From: Vibrio sp. MedPE-SWchi
Lineage (GTDB): Bacteria > Pseudomonadota > Gammaproteobacteria > Enterobacterales > Vibrionaceae
DNA: 64,000 nucleotides
Direction: 5' to 3'
Assembly: GCA_001874155.1 (NCBI GenBank)
Contig: MPDB01000001.1
Span: 62,001-126,000, forward strand
The notes below the pieces were generated by a model. That model was not told where the DNA came from, searched no databases, and saw nothing but the letters and a program-made list of their open reading frames with translations. Position numbers and translations under genes: made by a program. Positions 30,676-38,586 of the stretch are shown here, piece by piece (the stretch's first letter is position 1; each line of letters begins with the position of its first letter).

Positions 30676-32013
30676 ATGCCAGAAGAAAAGTTCAATCAGT
30701 TAATCAGTCGATACTTTAGTGACGAAGAGAGGCAGCTGTCACTGGACGCTGGCACTGTAGTACTCGAACAAGGCGAGCATAATGATCGCCTCTTCTATGT
30801 ATTGGAAGGCGAGCTCGATGGTTACTTTAACGAAACGGAAGAAGTGCAAACCAAGGTGTTTTCAGCCTCTGTCGGCGCGTTCATTGGTGTGCATAGCTTC
30901 TTTTCGGAAACTTGGATTGCCTCGTCAACCGTAGTGACGACAACAGTAACGAAATTGGCTTGGGTCGACCGTAATACAAAGGCGTTTGAGCCAAATGTCT
31001 ATGGCCCGTTAACCGCTCAGTTTACGCCAGTCATCGTTAATGAACTCTCTCGCCGTCAAAGAAGAGCAACTCAAGAGGCCATTGCAAAAGAACAAGCGCT
31101 TCAAAAGCTTCATACCGCCGAGCAAATGACGACGTTAGGTCAATTAGCGGCGGGTATTGCGCATGAACTCAACAATGCAATTGGCGTGGTGAGCAGTAAA
31201 TCCGAGCGCCTTGAAAACGTATTGCTTACATTGCTTGAAGAGGTTCACCCTGAAGCGAGTCAATTCTTCGACATCGGTTTGATGCAAGGGCAAAAGTGCA
31301 GTTCAAGCGAAGTTAGAAAGCGTGGCAAGTTATTTGAAGAGAAATACAAGCTGCCCAAAGACACCGCAAGAGAGCTGGCCCGAGCAGTAAAAGCCGATGA
31401 GGTTGACCCACATTGGCTAACAGAACCCAATGAAGCCATTCGATACTGGCAGATGGGCAGAGATATACATGACCTGCGCTTGGCATCAAAACATACCGTG
31501 GGTATTGTGAAATCCGTTAAGCAGCTGGGCAGAACAGATATCGATCTTGATGAAGAACTCGATATCAATGACACCATACATCGCGCGGTTGCACTGCTTC
31601 AAAGTGATTTAAGGAGAGTATCTGTTCGAATCCGGCCAGCAGAGCTTCCTTTATTTAAAGGGTCACAAACCGAACTTGTACAGGTATGGGTCAACATAAT
31701 AAAAAATGCGTGTGATGCAATGGAAACCGTCGATGAGCCGAGTATTGAGGTTAGAACTCGGGTACATAACAATCGAATCTTAGTCACGATCACAAATAAT
31801 GGGCCAGAAATAGAACCGTCGATTCGTCGGAAAATCTTTCAGCCTAATTTTACGACTAAAAAGGGCGGCCTTTCATTTGGGCTAGGTCTAGGGCTTTCTA
31901 TCGTTAAGCGTATTGTCGCAGGGTATGGCGGACATATTGTTGTAAAAAGCGATAGTGAGAAAACAATATTTAGAATCAAGTTACCAATCGAGGATGAACA
32001 TGGAGAAGCTTAA
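30676..32013 (+). CDS. Soluble histidine kinase with N-terminal cyclic-nucleotide-binding-like domain
   Basis: Cytosolic kinase of 445 residues without membrane segments. Residues 10-100 form a cNMP-binding-like beta roll (AGTVVLEQGEHNDRLFYVLEGELDGYF). The phosphate-binding cassette is degenerate: GVHSFFSETWIASSTV stands where GE...RxA(T/S) is expected, so cAMP binding is unlikely. The H box is GQLAAGIAHELNNAIG (H163), followed by a long helical insert and an HATPase domain with N344 (NIIKNACDAM) and GLGLGLSIV (402-410). The ATG at 30676 was chosen; frames from 30634 overlap the carrier gene. It sits 8 bases after the SLC13 carrier and overlaps the receiver gene. Confidence 0.88.
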   Translation: MPEEKFNQLISRYFSDEERQLSLDAGTVVLEQGEHNDRLFYVLEGELDGYFNETEEVQTKVFSASVGAFIGVHSFFSETWIASSTVVTTTVTKLAWVDRNTKAFEPNVYGPLTAQFTPVIVNELSRRQRRATQEAIAKEQALQKLHTAEQMTTLGQLAAGIAHELNNAIGVVSSKSERLENVLLTLLEEVHPEASQFFDIGLMQGQKCSSSEVRKRGKLFEEKYKLPKDTARELARAVKADEVDPHWLTEPNEAIRYWQMGRDIHDLRLASKHTVGIVKSVKQLGRTDIDLDEELDINDTIHRAVALLQSDLRRVSVRIRPAELPLFKGSQTELVQVWVNIIKNACDAMETVDEPSIEVRTRVHNNRILVTITNNGPEIEPSIRRKIFQPNFTTKKGGLSFGLGLGLSIVKRIVAGYGGHIVVKSDSEKTIFRIKLPIEDEHGEA

Positions 32014-32473
32014 TTTAATTTGCGTTGATGACCAACGAGAAGTGTTGAGCGCAGTACTGCAAGATCTTGAGCCACTTAATCATTGGCTGAATATTGAAGA
32101 CTGTGAGTCTGCAGATGAAGTGCTTGAATTGATGGATGAATTGGACTCAGAAGGTGAAATGATTGCGGTGCTCGTATCGGATCATGTCATGCCGGGCAAG
32201 ACAGGTGTAGAACTGCTAACTGAGGTATCGAAAGACACTCGATTTACACACACAAAAAAAATACTCCTAACTGGGCAAGCAACGCACTCAGATACTATCG
32301 ATGCAATAAACATAGCCGGGATAAATCATTATTTTGAAAAGCCCTGGAAGGCGGACACGTTAGTCAGCAGTATTAGAACCCTTGTTACTCAATACGTGTT
32401 TGATCAAGGTCTTGACTACTCTGCGTATCAAAATGAGCTTGACCAGCAAGTGCTGCTTGAACATTTACGCTAA
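32000..32473 (+). CDS. Stand-alone response regulator receiver
   Basis: Receiver protein of 157 residues: acidic pair in CVDDQ, phosphoacceptor aspartate in VLVSDHVMPGKTG, threonine in ILLTGQA, and lysine in YFEKPWK. After the receiver there is only a short C-terminal tail (about residues 128-157), with no DNA-binding or enzymatic output domain. The ATG at 32000 has GAGG six bases before it; an ATG at 31994 is also possible. It overlaps the kinase gene by 14 bases and is surely its partner. Output may be through protein contact or a phosphorelay. Confidence 0.88.
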   Translation: MEKLNLICVDDQREVLSAVLQDLEPLNHWLNIEDCESADEVLELMDELDSEGEMIAVLVSDHVMPGKTGVELLTEVSKDTRFTHTKKILLTGQATHSDTIDAINIAGINHYFEKPWKADTLVSSIRTLVTQYVFDQGLDYSAYQNELDQQVLLEHLR

Positions 32474-32486
32474 TCGTTACTGAATG

Positions 32487-32516
32487 AAAAAAGCTCAGCA
32501 TTTGCTGAGCTTTTTT
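32487..32516. terminator. Bidirectional intrinsic terminator
   Basis: AAAAAAGCTCAGCA paired with TGCTGAGCTTTTTT, minimal loop, between the receiver gene (+) and cdd (-). Confidence 0.88.
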
Positions 32517-32539
32517 ATAACAGCGTTATTTGTCTAAAA

Positions 32540-33427
32540 CTAAATCGCTAGATAAGAGAGTGTAATATCCGGGTTAATCGCTTCAAGTGTTGCTTGAGTG
32601 TCTGCAACGTGGCTGATGCTCCCTGCTGACATCTCTACCAGTGCAGCGGTTTCAATATCATCGATTGACGCACCGTCCATTAACAGCTGAATCATAGCGA
32701 CTTGCAGCGGCGGCAGGCTAGGGTTGAACGCCGCATTCTCTGCATACGCTCCGCTATAAACGCGCCCATTCTTAAGGCGCAGTGCCGTTCCACTCAAATT
32801 TTTAGTGTAGGGAGCGTGGCTTATGTTCAATCGCTCCAGTGCTGCAGCGATCAGTGGATCGTTATCATCTGAAGAGCAATTATGATTCACCTTCGTCATA
32901 AGGCCAGACGTCACGCCAAGATCTGCAGGCCCAAAAGATTCTGGCAGATACTCTTGCAAAGATTTTTGATCTTTTTGCGGAAGCTGAATCAATAGTTCTT
33001 TTGCCGTGTTGAGTTCATTCATAAACTGACGACAATGACCACATGGGCTGTAGTTAATTGTAATGTCAGTTACGCCTTCTTCACCTTTCATCCAAGCGTG
33101 GCTGATGGCTGATTGCTCAGCATGAACCGCCTGACCCAATTGAACACCCGATACTTCAATATTTGCGCCGAAGTAAAGACGTCCAGATAAGCCTCGTACA
33201 ATCGCGCCGACAAAAAACTTAGAAATTGGTGCATAAGAAAAAGCGGCAGCAAAAGGTAATAGAGCAACACGTAAGTCGGCGTCATTAAGATCTGATAATT
33301 CTAAGAGCTCATTAAATTGTTGTTTTGAAATTGTGGCATCAAAGTTCTCATCGCTAAAGATAGGGGTAAGAAAGCGAGAGATCGCTTCTGGTGACTCATT
33401 TAACGCATTCTGAAGTTGGGTGTTCAT
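32540..33427 (-). CDS. cdd: Cytidine deaminase
   Basis: Zinc enzyme of the dimeric E. coli type that deaminates cytidine and deoxycytidine to uridines. It has 295 residues (E. coli 294): a catalytic N-terminal domain with the zinc motif [11 protein letters not shown] (the glutamate is catalytic) and [12 protein letters not shown], and a degenerate C-terminal copy. I chose MNTQLQ at 33427, which has AGAGGT upstream; an in-frame upstream ATG at 33454 adds MSDKIRGHA. Its neighbours yohK and yohJ occur beside cdd in enterobacteria too. Weak TCACA half-sites occur upstream, as expected for CRP/CytR control, but none is convincing. Confidence 0.95.
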   Translation of the reverse strand: MNTQLQNALNESPEAISRFLTPIFSDENFDATISKQQFNELLELSDLNDADLRVALLPFAAAFSYAPISKFFVGAIVRGLSGRLYFGANIEVSGVQLGQAVHAEQSAISHAWMKGEEGVTDITINYSPCGHCRQFMNELNTAKELLIQLPQKDQKSLQEYLPESFGPADLGVTSGLMTKVNHNCSSDDNDPLIAAALERLNISHAPYTKNLSGTALRLKNGRVYSGAYAENAAFNPSLPPLQVAMIQLLMDGASIDDIETAALVEMSAGSISHVADTQATLEAINPDITLSYLAI

Positions 33428-33614
33428 TGCATGACCTCTTATTTTATCTGACATTTATTCTATTCGATGCCAAACAATAAACAGAGATATAAATCACACT
33501 TATTGATGTAATGAAACTTTCATTTACACAACAAGAGTGATATCACACATTTAAAGGGCGATATTTGTCAGTTATTCAATAGATCATGTTAAGAAAAAGT
33601 AACCCAATAGGCGA

Positions 33615-34292
33615 TCAGAGCATAAGCCAAATAGCCAGCGAGAAGAAAGCGGGTGCCAAAACCGACGTGATCACGCCACACACGACAAGAGCGAGAGAAC
33701 TGAATGCGGCATCTTTGGGGAACTTCTCAGCGCACGTTGCCGTACCCAGAGCGTGTGAAACGGTGCCCATTGTAAGACCCCTAGCAATAGGGTGGGTGAT
33801 ACCCAAGAGCGAATAAATAGGGTAGGCGCAAATTGCACCGAACAGTCCGACCAGCAATACAAAGATCGCTGCTATCGCGGGTTCACCGCCTAGGCTACTG
33901 GATACCTCCATAGCGATAGGGGTAGTAACTGATTTACCCAGCAAGCTGGCAATGAGTTCCAGTTCTGCCTTCATGAAGACCGCAATAATCGTGGATGTGA
34001 ACATCGACATCACACTCCCCACACCACATGCGAGCATAATAATTCGCCAGTTGGCTCTTATCTGTGGAAGCTGCTCGTACAAAGGGTAAGCCAGTGCGAC
34101 AACGGCAGGTTGTAGTAGATAGCTAATCCATGCATTGTCTTCATAATATTGTTCATAAGGCACGTCTAGCCAGATTAAGACCGGAATCAATATCCCGATA
34201 CTGATCATCAAAGGATTAAACAGAGGATTGTTTAGTTTTTGGCTCACCCAACGTGCGAAAAGAAAAACAATAACGGTAATTGGTAACCACAT
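33615..34292 (-). CDS. yohK: LrgB/CidB-family membrane protein (YohK-like)
   Basis: Inner-membrane protein of 225 residues with about six to seven hydrophobic segments, of the LrgB/CidB family. Conserved pieces are LLGKSVTTPIAMEVSSSLGG, and GLTMGTVSHALGTA near the C-terminus. Family members act with LrgA/CidA partners in murein hydrolase control, or, in plants and some bacteria, in glycolate/pyruvate transport; the role in Vibrio is not established. It starts 3 bases after the LrgA-like gene. Confidence 0.88.
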   Translation of the reverse strand: MWLPITVIVFLFARWVSQKLNNPLFNPLMISIGILIPVLIWLDVPYEQYYEDNAWISYLLQPAVVALAYPLYEQLPQIRANWRIIMLACGVGSVMSMFTSTIIAVFMKAELELIASLLGKSVTTPIAMEVSSSLGGEPAIAAIFVLLVGLFGAICAYPIYSLLGITHPIARGLTMGTVSHALGTATCAEKFPKDAAFSSLALVVCGVITSVLAPAFFSLAIWLML

Positions 34293-34295
34293 AAT

Positions 34296-34658
34296 CTACC
34301 CCCCTTTCTTTAACAAGCGATCTAAGAAGTAAGCGAGGGAAACTAAGACCACAAAGCTTGCTCCTATCGTACCAACTAAAATCGGGAGCGCATTTTCAAG
34401 CAAGGTATCAAAGTGAAGCATCAGTCCAACACTGATCGGTACAAACAGCAGTATCATGTATCGAATAATCAAGCTGGCGGAAGGTTTGACCCATTCCACC
34501 GATACGATACCGCTCGCGAGCAAAGAAAATAAAATGAGCATTCCAAAAATACTGCCAGGAATAGCCGTTCCTAACAGCGATTGAATCGTGTTTCCAATGA
34601 ATAAACTCACCACTATAAGCAACATAGAGACGAGATATTTTGCAAATTTAACTGCCAT
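34296..34658 (-). CDS. yohJ: LrgA/CidA-family holin-like membrane protein (YohJ-like)
   Basis: Small inner-membrane protein of 120 residues with four hydrophobic segments. The family core is [51 protein letters not shown]. It is translated just before its usual partner YohK/LrgB (3-base gap), so the two form one complex-coding unit. The cdd gene lies downstream on the same strand after about 190 bases. Confidence 0.88.
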   Translation of the reverse strand: MAVKFAKYLVSMLLIVVSLFIGNTIQSLLGTAIPGSIFGMLILFSLLASGIVSVEWVKPSASLIIRYMILLFVPISVGLMLHFDTLLENALPILVGTIGASFVVLVSLAYFLDRLLKKGG

Positions 34659-34720
34659 TGATGTCGTTGCGCCTTGTTTTAGTTTTATCAGTCGAGTCGG
34701 TGCACGGTGTTTGTATTAAT

Positions 34721-36145
34721 TCAAGAAGCGAGTTTTTCAACATAGTGGTATACCGCTTTAAGAATTGCGATCTTCTTTTCGTCACTCTCATGTTCATGAA
34801 CCAGATTTTCGAGATTTAGCATGTAACCTTCGATATTGCTTTCAAAGTATTCTCTACAGTGGTTTGCCCAACGAGCTTGCTCTTGCTCACTAAGCGTCCA
34901 AGGGTAGTGTCTGGCTCTATAGCGGAACAGTAACGGATCAATTCTATCGTCACTAAAGGTAATATCTAAAGCGGCCAGTTGAGACGGGTCAGTTGAACGA
35001 ATGATATCCATAGAGGCTTTGTCAGCCGGTGAGAAAAAGCCATCATAGAGCTTTGTGTCGACGTCGGAACTTTTCTCGTACTCACGCTCTACGCTGTATA
35101 AGCCGATGAGCTTTTCACGAATTTCAGGATGCTGTCGTAGGAGTGCTAAGTTCTTTAAACACTGTTCGCGGTTAATGCCGATTTTTTCCGCATTCTCAGC
35201 AGTCAGTGTTTTAGCAGGCGCCAGGATAGGACATTTATTGATGTGAAGCAGTTTAATCGGAACGGGCAGTTCATCATCGGCTAACTCTGAACGTTTTGTG
35301 TATAAACGCTCACGCAATTCGTCACTATTGAGTTCTAACAGTGGGGTAGGATCTTTGGCAAGATCAACGACGATGGCGGCATTTTTGTTGGTTGGGTGCC
35401 ATGCCACAGGAACGATCCAACTCGTATAATGGCAGTCGCGGCCGAACATCCCAGAAACGTGCATGAGCGGCGTCATATTCACGATATCGATCAACTCGTT
35501 GAGCTTACGCTTATGACGCATACTCAGAAAATAGCCAAATAACTTAGGCTGTGCAGCCTTTAACTTCTTGGCCATTTCAATGGTTGCGATAACGTCCGCC
35601 ATCGCATCGTGTGCGTTTTCGTGTTCGATCCCATTAGCAACTGAGAGATGCTCCAGTTTAAAGCTAGTGTAACCTTCTTCATTCTCAGGCCAAACAACGC
35701 CATCTGGGCGAAGTGCGTGACATGCACGCATAACATCGAGTAAATCCCACCTTGAGTTACCGTTTTGCCAACTCCAAGCGTACGGGTCGATAAAGTTGCG
35801 GTAACAAGTATAGCGAGTCACTTCGTCATCGAATCGAATGCTGTTGTAACCAAGGCTAGTCGTATTCGGTTTCGCAAGTTCTTCGTGGATCTTGGCAATA
35901 AATTCTGGCTCTGATAAACCTTGAGACTGCGCTTTTTGAGGCGTAATTCGAGTAATCAACGCCGCTTCAGGTGCTGGTAAATAATCGGCAGGAGGTTGGC
36001 AGTAAATAACAAGAGGCTCGCCAATAATATTGAAATCTTCATCGGTGCGAACGCCGGCAAATTGGCTTGGGCGATCTTTTGCTGGGCTAGTTCCCCAAGT
36101 TTCATAATCGAAAAAGAAGAAAGTGGGTTGGTGCTCTTGTTGCAT
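34721..36145 (-). CDS. sbcB: Exodeoxyribonuclease I
   Basis: Single-strand-specific 3'-5' DNA exonuclease used in mismatch repair and recombination. It has 474 residues (E. coli 475). The DEDDh exonuclease begins with FFFDYETWGTSPAKDRPSQFAGVRTD (D and E metal ligands), continues with LGYNSIRFDDEVTRY, and ends with HENAHDAMADVIATIEMAKKL (catalytic H and D). The SH3-like and C-terminal helical domains follow. The full family length and all catalytic residues are present. Confidence 0.95.
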   Translation of the reverse strand: MQQEHQPTFFFFDYETWGTSPAKDRPSQFAGVRTDEDFNIIGEPLVIYCQPPADYLPAPEAALITRITPQKAQSQGLSEPEFIAKIHEELAKPNTTSLGYNSIRFDDEVTRYTCYRNFIDPYAWSWQNGNSRWDLLDVMRACHALRPDGVVWPENEEGYTSFKLEHLSVANGIEHENAHDAMADVIATIEMAKKLKAAQPKLFGYFLSMRHKRKLNELIDIVNMTPLMHVSGMFGRDCHYTSWIVPVAWHPTNKNAAIVVDLAKDPTPLLELNSDELRERLYTKRSELADDELPVPIKLLHINKCPILAPAKTLTAENAEKIGINREQCLKNLALLRQHPEIREKLIGLYSVEREYEKSSDVDTKLYDGFFSPADKASMDIIRSTDPSQLAALDITFSDDRIDPLLFRYRARHYPWTLSEQEQARWANHCREYFESNIEGYMLNLENLVHEHESDEKKIAILKAVYHYVEKLAS

Positions 36146-36307
36146 GTCGGATTTACCAAATAGGTCATTAGCTTAGGTGTATTAGACCATTGCGGCGAAG
36201 GTATAGCAAACAGACATGCACACCGGATCGTAGGATACTGCATAAAGTGTTGTAATTGATGAGAGTGATAACTAGAATGCGAACCATTACTATTCGTATG
36301 GATAAAA

Positions 36308-36976
36308 ATGATGTTGCGAGTGTTAGTGGTTGATGACGATATTCAGTTATGTGAGCTGTTGAGTGAGGTGCTTGAAGAGGAAGGTTATCAAGTACACTCT
36401 GTCCATTGTGGTGAAAGTGCGCTTGAATTTATTCAAACTAATGCGGTTGATCTCGTATTGCTTGACGTGATGCTCCCAAACCTCAGTGGCCTTCAAGTCG
36501 CCCGACGAATTTGCCAGCGATTTGCTACACCCATTTTAATGCTCACCGCGTTAAACGATGAAGCATCAATGCTCGATGGTTATCAAGCGGGTGCCGACCA
36601 ATACATTGCCAAACCGTTTAAAGTCCCAGAACTGCTTACGCGTATAAAAGTGATACTACGCCGTGTCGGATTGGAAAGGCAGCGTCAGTCAATTGCCAGC
36701 AATCAGCAGGGGTTAAGTGAACAACTCTCCCGTCTACCCTTGACGGGAACAGAATCGGAATTGTTGGATCACTTAATCAAGAACAACGGTGTTGTCGTCG
36801 CAAAGTCAGAGCTGCAAATCCGCGTACTTAAGAAAGAACTGTGTCCTTTTGATCGCAACTTAGACATGCACATCAGTAATATTCGACGTAAATTGGTGCA
36901 CGCTGGGCTTTCCAAACAGCACATTAAAACAGTCCGTGGAAAAGGGTACAGCTATCTAGAATCGGTGCGAGCTTAA
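36308..36976 (+). CDS. OmpR/CpxR-type response regulator of the iron locus
   Basis: DNA-binding response regulator of 222 residues: acidic residues D9-D11, phosphoacceptor D53 (LLDVMLPNLSG), K102 (YIAKPFK), and a C-terminal winged helix (DRNLDMHISNIRRKLVHAGL...IKTVRGKGYSYLE). The start is ATG 36308 or the next codon, also ATG. It overlaps the sensor gene by one base (TAATG). It lies upstream of and in the same direction as a siderophore receptor and an Fe-uptake operon, so those are its likely targets. It resembles CpxR in overall form, but the CpxP context is absent. Confidence 0.88.
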   Translation: MMLRVLVVDDDIQLCELLSEVLEEEGYQVHSVHCGESALEFIQTNAVDLVLLDVMLPNLSGLQVARRICQRFATPILMLTALNDEASMLDGYQAGADQYIAKPFKVPELLTRIKVILRRVGLERQRQSIASNQQGLSEQLSRLPLTGTESELLDHLIKNNGVVVAKSELQIRVLKKELCPFDRNLDMHISNIRRKLVHAGLSKQHIKTVRGKGYSYLESVRA

Positions 36977-38358
36977 TGAATAAAATTCTGAGGTGCCCCG
37001 ACTTTATAGCGACGCGAAAAGATGGCCTGACTTTTCAATTGTTCAGCTACTTGACAATTATTCTGGTGTCAATTTTGGTCCTTCAAGGATTAGCGGAAAA
37101 AGCCTTGATGAAAGGGCTGCTTAAAGTTCCACAAATCGTCAAATCTGAAATGTTGGACCTCGCTCACCAAGCCAACGTGTTAATTGAAGAAGGGGACATG
37201 GATGAACTAGCGGATTGGGCCAATGCGCAGACCTATTATCTCTTTGTGCTTGATGGAAATAATCGCCCCATCACGCATCGTGATATGCATCCGCACTTTG
37301 AGTTTAAGCTTCGGTTTTTACGTGATTTAAACCATCAGCTAGATGCTCGGGTCAATCAGCCCATTTTCGGCCTTCAGCTCGTTCAAAATAAAACCTTGGT
37401 GATTCAGTTACCCCATCAAGTTCACCCTGCTCAATATTTCTCGTTGTATTTCTCGTTGATCAAAGCCTTCATCGCTTTGGCTATCTTGAGTTTGTTTTCC
37501 ATCATCATGGCAAAAAGCTTACAGCAGCCATTAGATAGATTGAGAGAGGCCAGTCGAAGGCTTTCTAAAGGCGACTTTTCTGTCAGCGTCGTTTCAGAGC
37601 TCAAATCAAAAACACGGGAATTTAATGAATTGGCGCAAGACTTTGACCACATGACCAATGAAATACACTCTTTGGCTGAAAAACAAAGAAGGCTTATTAG
37701 AGATGTCTCTCATGAGTTAAGAACCCCGCTCGCAAGGCAGAACCTGGCACTGCATCTACTGCGCAATAAAATACCAAGCACGGAAGCGTATCTACTTGAT
37801 CGTTTAGAGAATGAAACAGAAGAAATGAATGATTTAGTCGGGGAGATCCTCGAGTTTAGTCGTTTAGAAAATTCTCGCTACGATGCTAAAGCTTGTCTTG
37901 TTCAGCTTGAACAGTACTGCAATTTGCAAGTTAATCAAATGCAAGCGGATATGAAACCGAATCAAACGTTAGTCATGAAGGAAGGTCTTGAGCTCACTGC
38001 CTCGGTAAAAGCCGATGAACGCCTATTGCTCCGAGTGTTGGGCAACTTAATGGGGAACGCCATTAAGTACGCTGGAGATAAAGCCGAGATCGTTGTCTCT
38101 TGTTTTGAGGCGTCTTACGGTGAGCGCTATAGCGTTATTACAATCGAAGACAGTGGTTTGGGCATTCCTGAGGAGCAACTAGAGCGAATATTCGATCCCT
38201 TTACGCGTTTAGAGTCAGCTCGAGATAAACAATCCGGTGGTTATGGGTTAGGGCTTGCGATTGTTAAAGAAGCCATGTTGATGATGAAAGGACACGTCGT
38301 CGCCGAAAACAGAGCTGAGGGTGGCTTGAGGGTCAGTTTACACTTTCCAATTGAATAA
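36976..38358 (+). CDS. Membrane sensor histidine kinase with histidine-rich periplasmic domain
   Basis: CpxA-like sensor of 460 residues. TM1 is about 20-40, the periplasmic sensor about 41-155, TM2 about 157-179 (LYFSLIKAFIALAILSLFSIIMA), then HAMP, the H box RDVSHELRTPLARQ with H246, and the HATPase domain (N box NLMGNAIKYAG, GYGLGLAIV). The periplasmic domain has closely placed histidines: H101, H105 and H107 (THRDMHPHF), H120, H147 and H150 (LPHQVHP), a pattern that could bind a metal ion. It is co-transcribed with the preceding regulator and ends at a terminator. Confidence 0.88.
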   Translation: MNKILRCPDFIATRKDGLTFQLFSYLTIILVSILVLQGLAEKALMKGLLKVPQIVKSEMLDLAHQANVLIEEGDMDELADWANAQTYYLFVLDGNNRPITHRDMHPHFEFKLRFLRDLNHQLDARVNQPIFGLQLVQNKTLVIQLPHQVHPAQYFSLYFSLIKAFIALAILSLFSIIMAKSLQQPLDRLREASRRLSKGDFSVSVVSELKSKTREFNELAQDFDHMTNEIHSLAEKQRRLIRDVSHELRTPLARQNLALHLLRNKIPSTEAYLLDRLENETEEMNDLVGEILEFSRLENSRYDAKACLVQLEQYCNLQVNQMQADMKPNQTLVMKEGLELTASVKADERLLLRVLGNLMGNAIKYAGDKAEIVVSCFEASYGERYSVITIEDSGLGIPEEQLERIFDPFTRLESARDKQSGGYGLGLAIVKEAMLMMKGHVVAENRAEGGLRVSLHFPIE

Positions 38359-38361
38359 CCG

Positions 38362-38383
38362 AGGCGCTTAGTTGCGCCTTTTT
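38362..38383 (+). terminator. Intrinsic terminator of the two-component operon
   Basis: AGGCGC / GCGCCT stem, loop ttagtt, then TTTT; just after the sensor stop codon. Confidence 0.8.
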
Positions 38384-38464
38384 CATGTCTGTCGTTAATT
38401 TCAAAATGTCTTTTTCCGTCTTTACAGAAACTTACAAATGCAAAGAATGTAAATTTAATGCAAA

Positions 38465-38479
38465 TGGTAATGCTTATCA
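38465..38479. promoter_or_regulatory. Fur-like box upstream of the TonB-dependent receptor
   Basis: TGGTAATGCTTATCA matches the 7-1-7 Fur motif TGATAAT-N-ATTATCA at 12 of 14 positions, 108 bases before the receptor start. It indicates repression by Fe-loaded Fur. Confidence 0.65.
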
Positions 38480-38586
38480 CTTATATTCACACCCGAAATG
38501 ATTCAGTGGTACCGGAAACGGATTAACAGGGTTAGCTCCAAAGAGAGTCATCACCTGAAAAATAAGAATATCGGAGATAAAGGATA

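Noticed and set aside
33455..33614. CRP/CytR sites upstream of cdd
   Set aside because: TCACA half-sites occur, but the opposite half-sites match at only 2-3 of 5 positions.
36241..36307. Possible Fur box before the response regulator gene
   Set aside because: The best alignments to the 7-1-7 motif reach only 9 of 14 positions, although ATTCGTAT resembles the site before 40869 in reverse; too weak to list.
36976..38358. Naming the two-component system cpxRA
   Set aside because: The domain form is CpxA-like, but there is no cpxP context, and the location next to a siderophore receptor points to another role.
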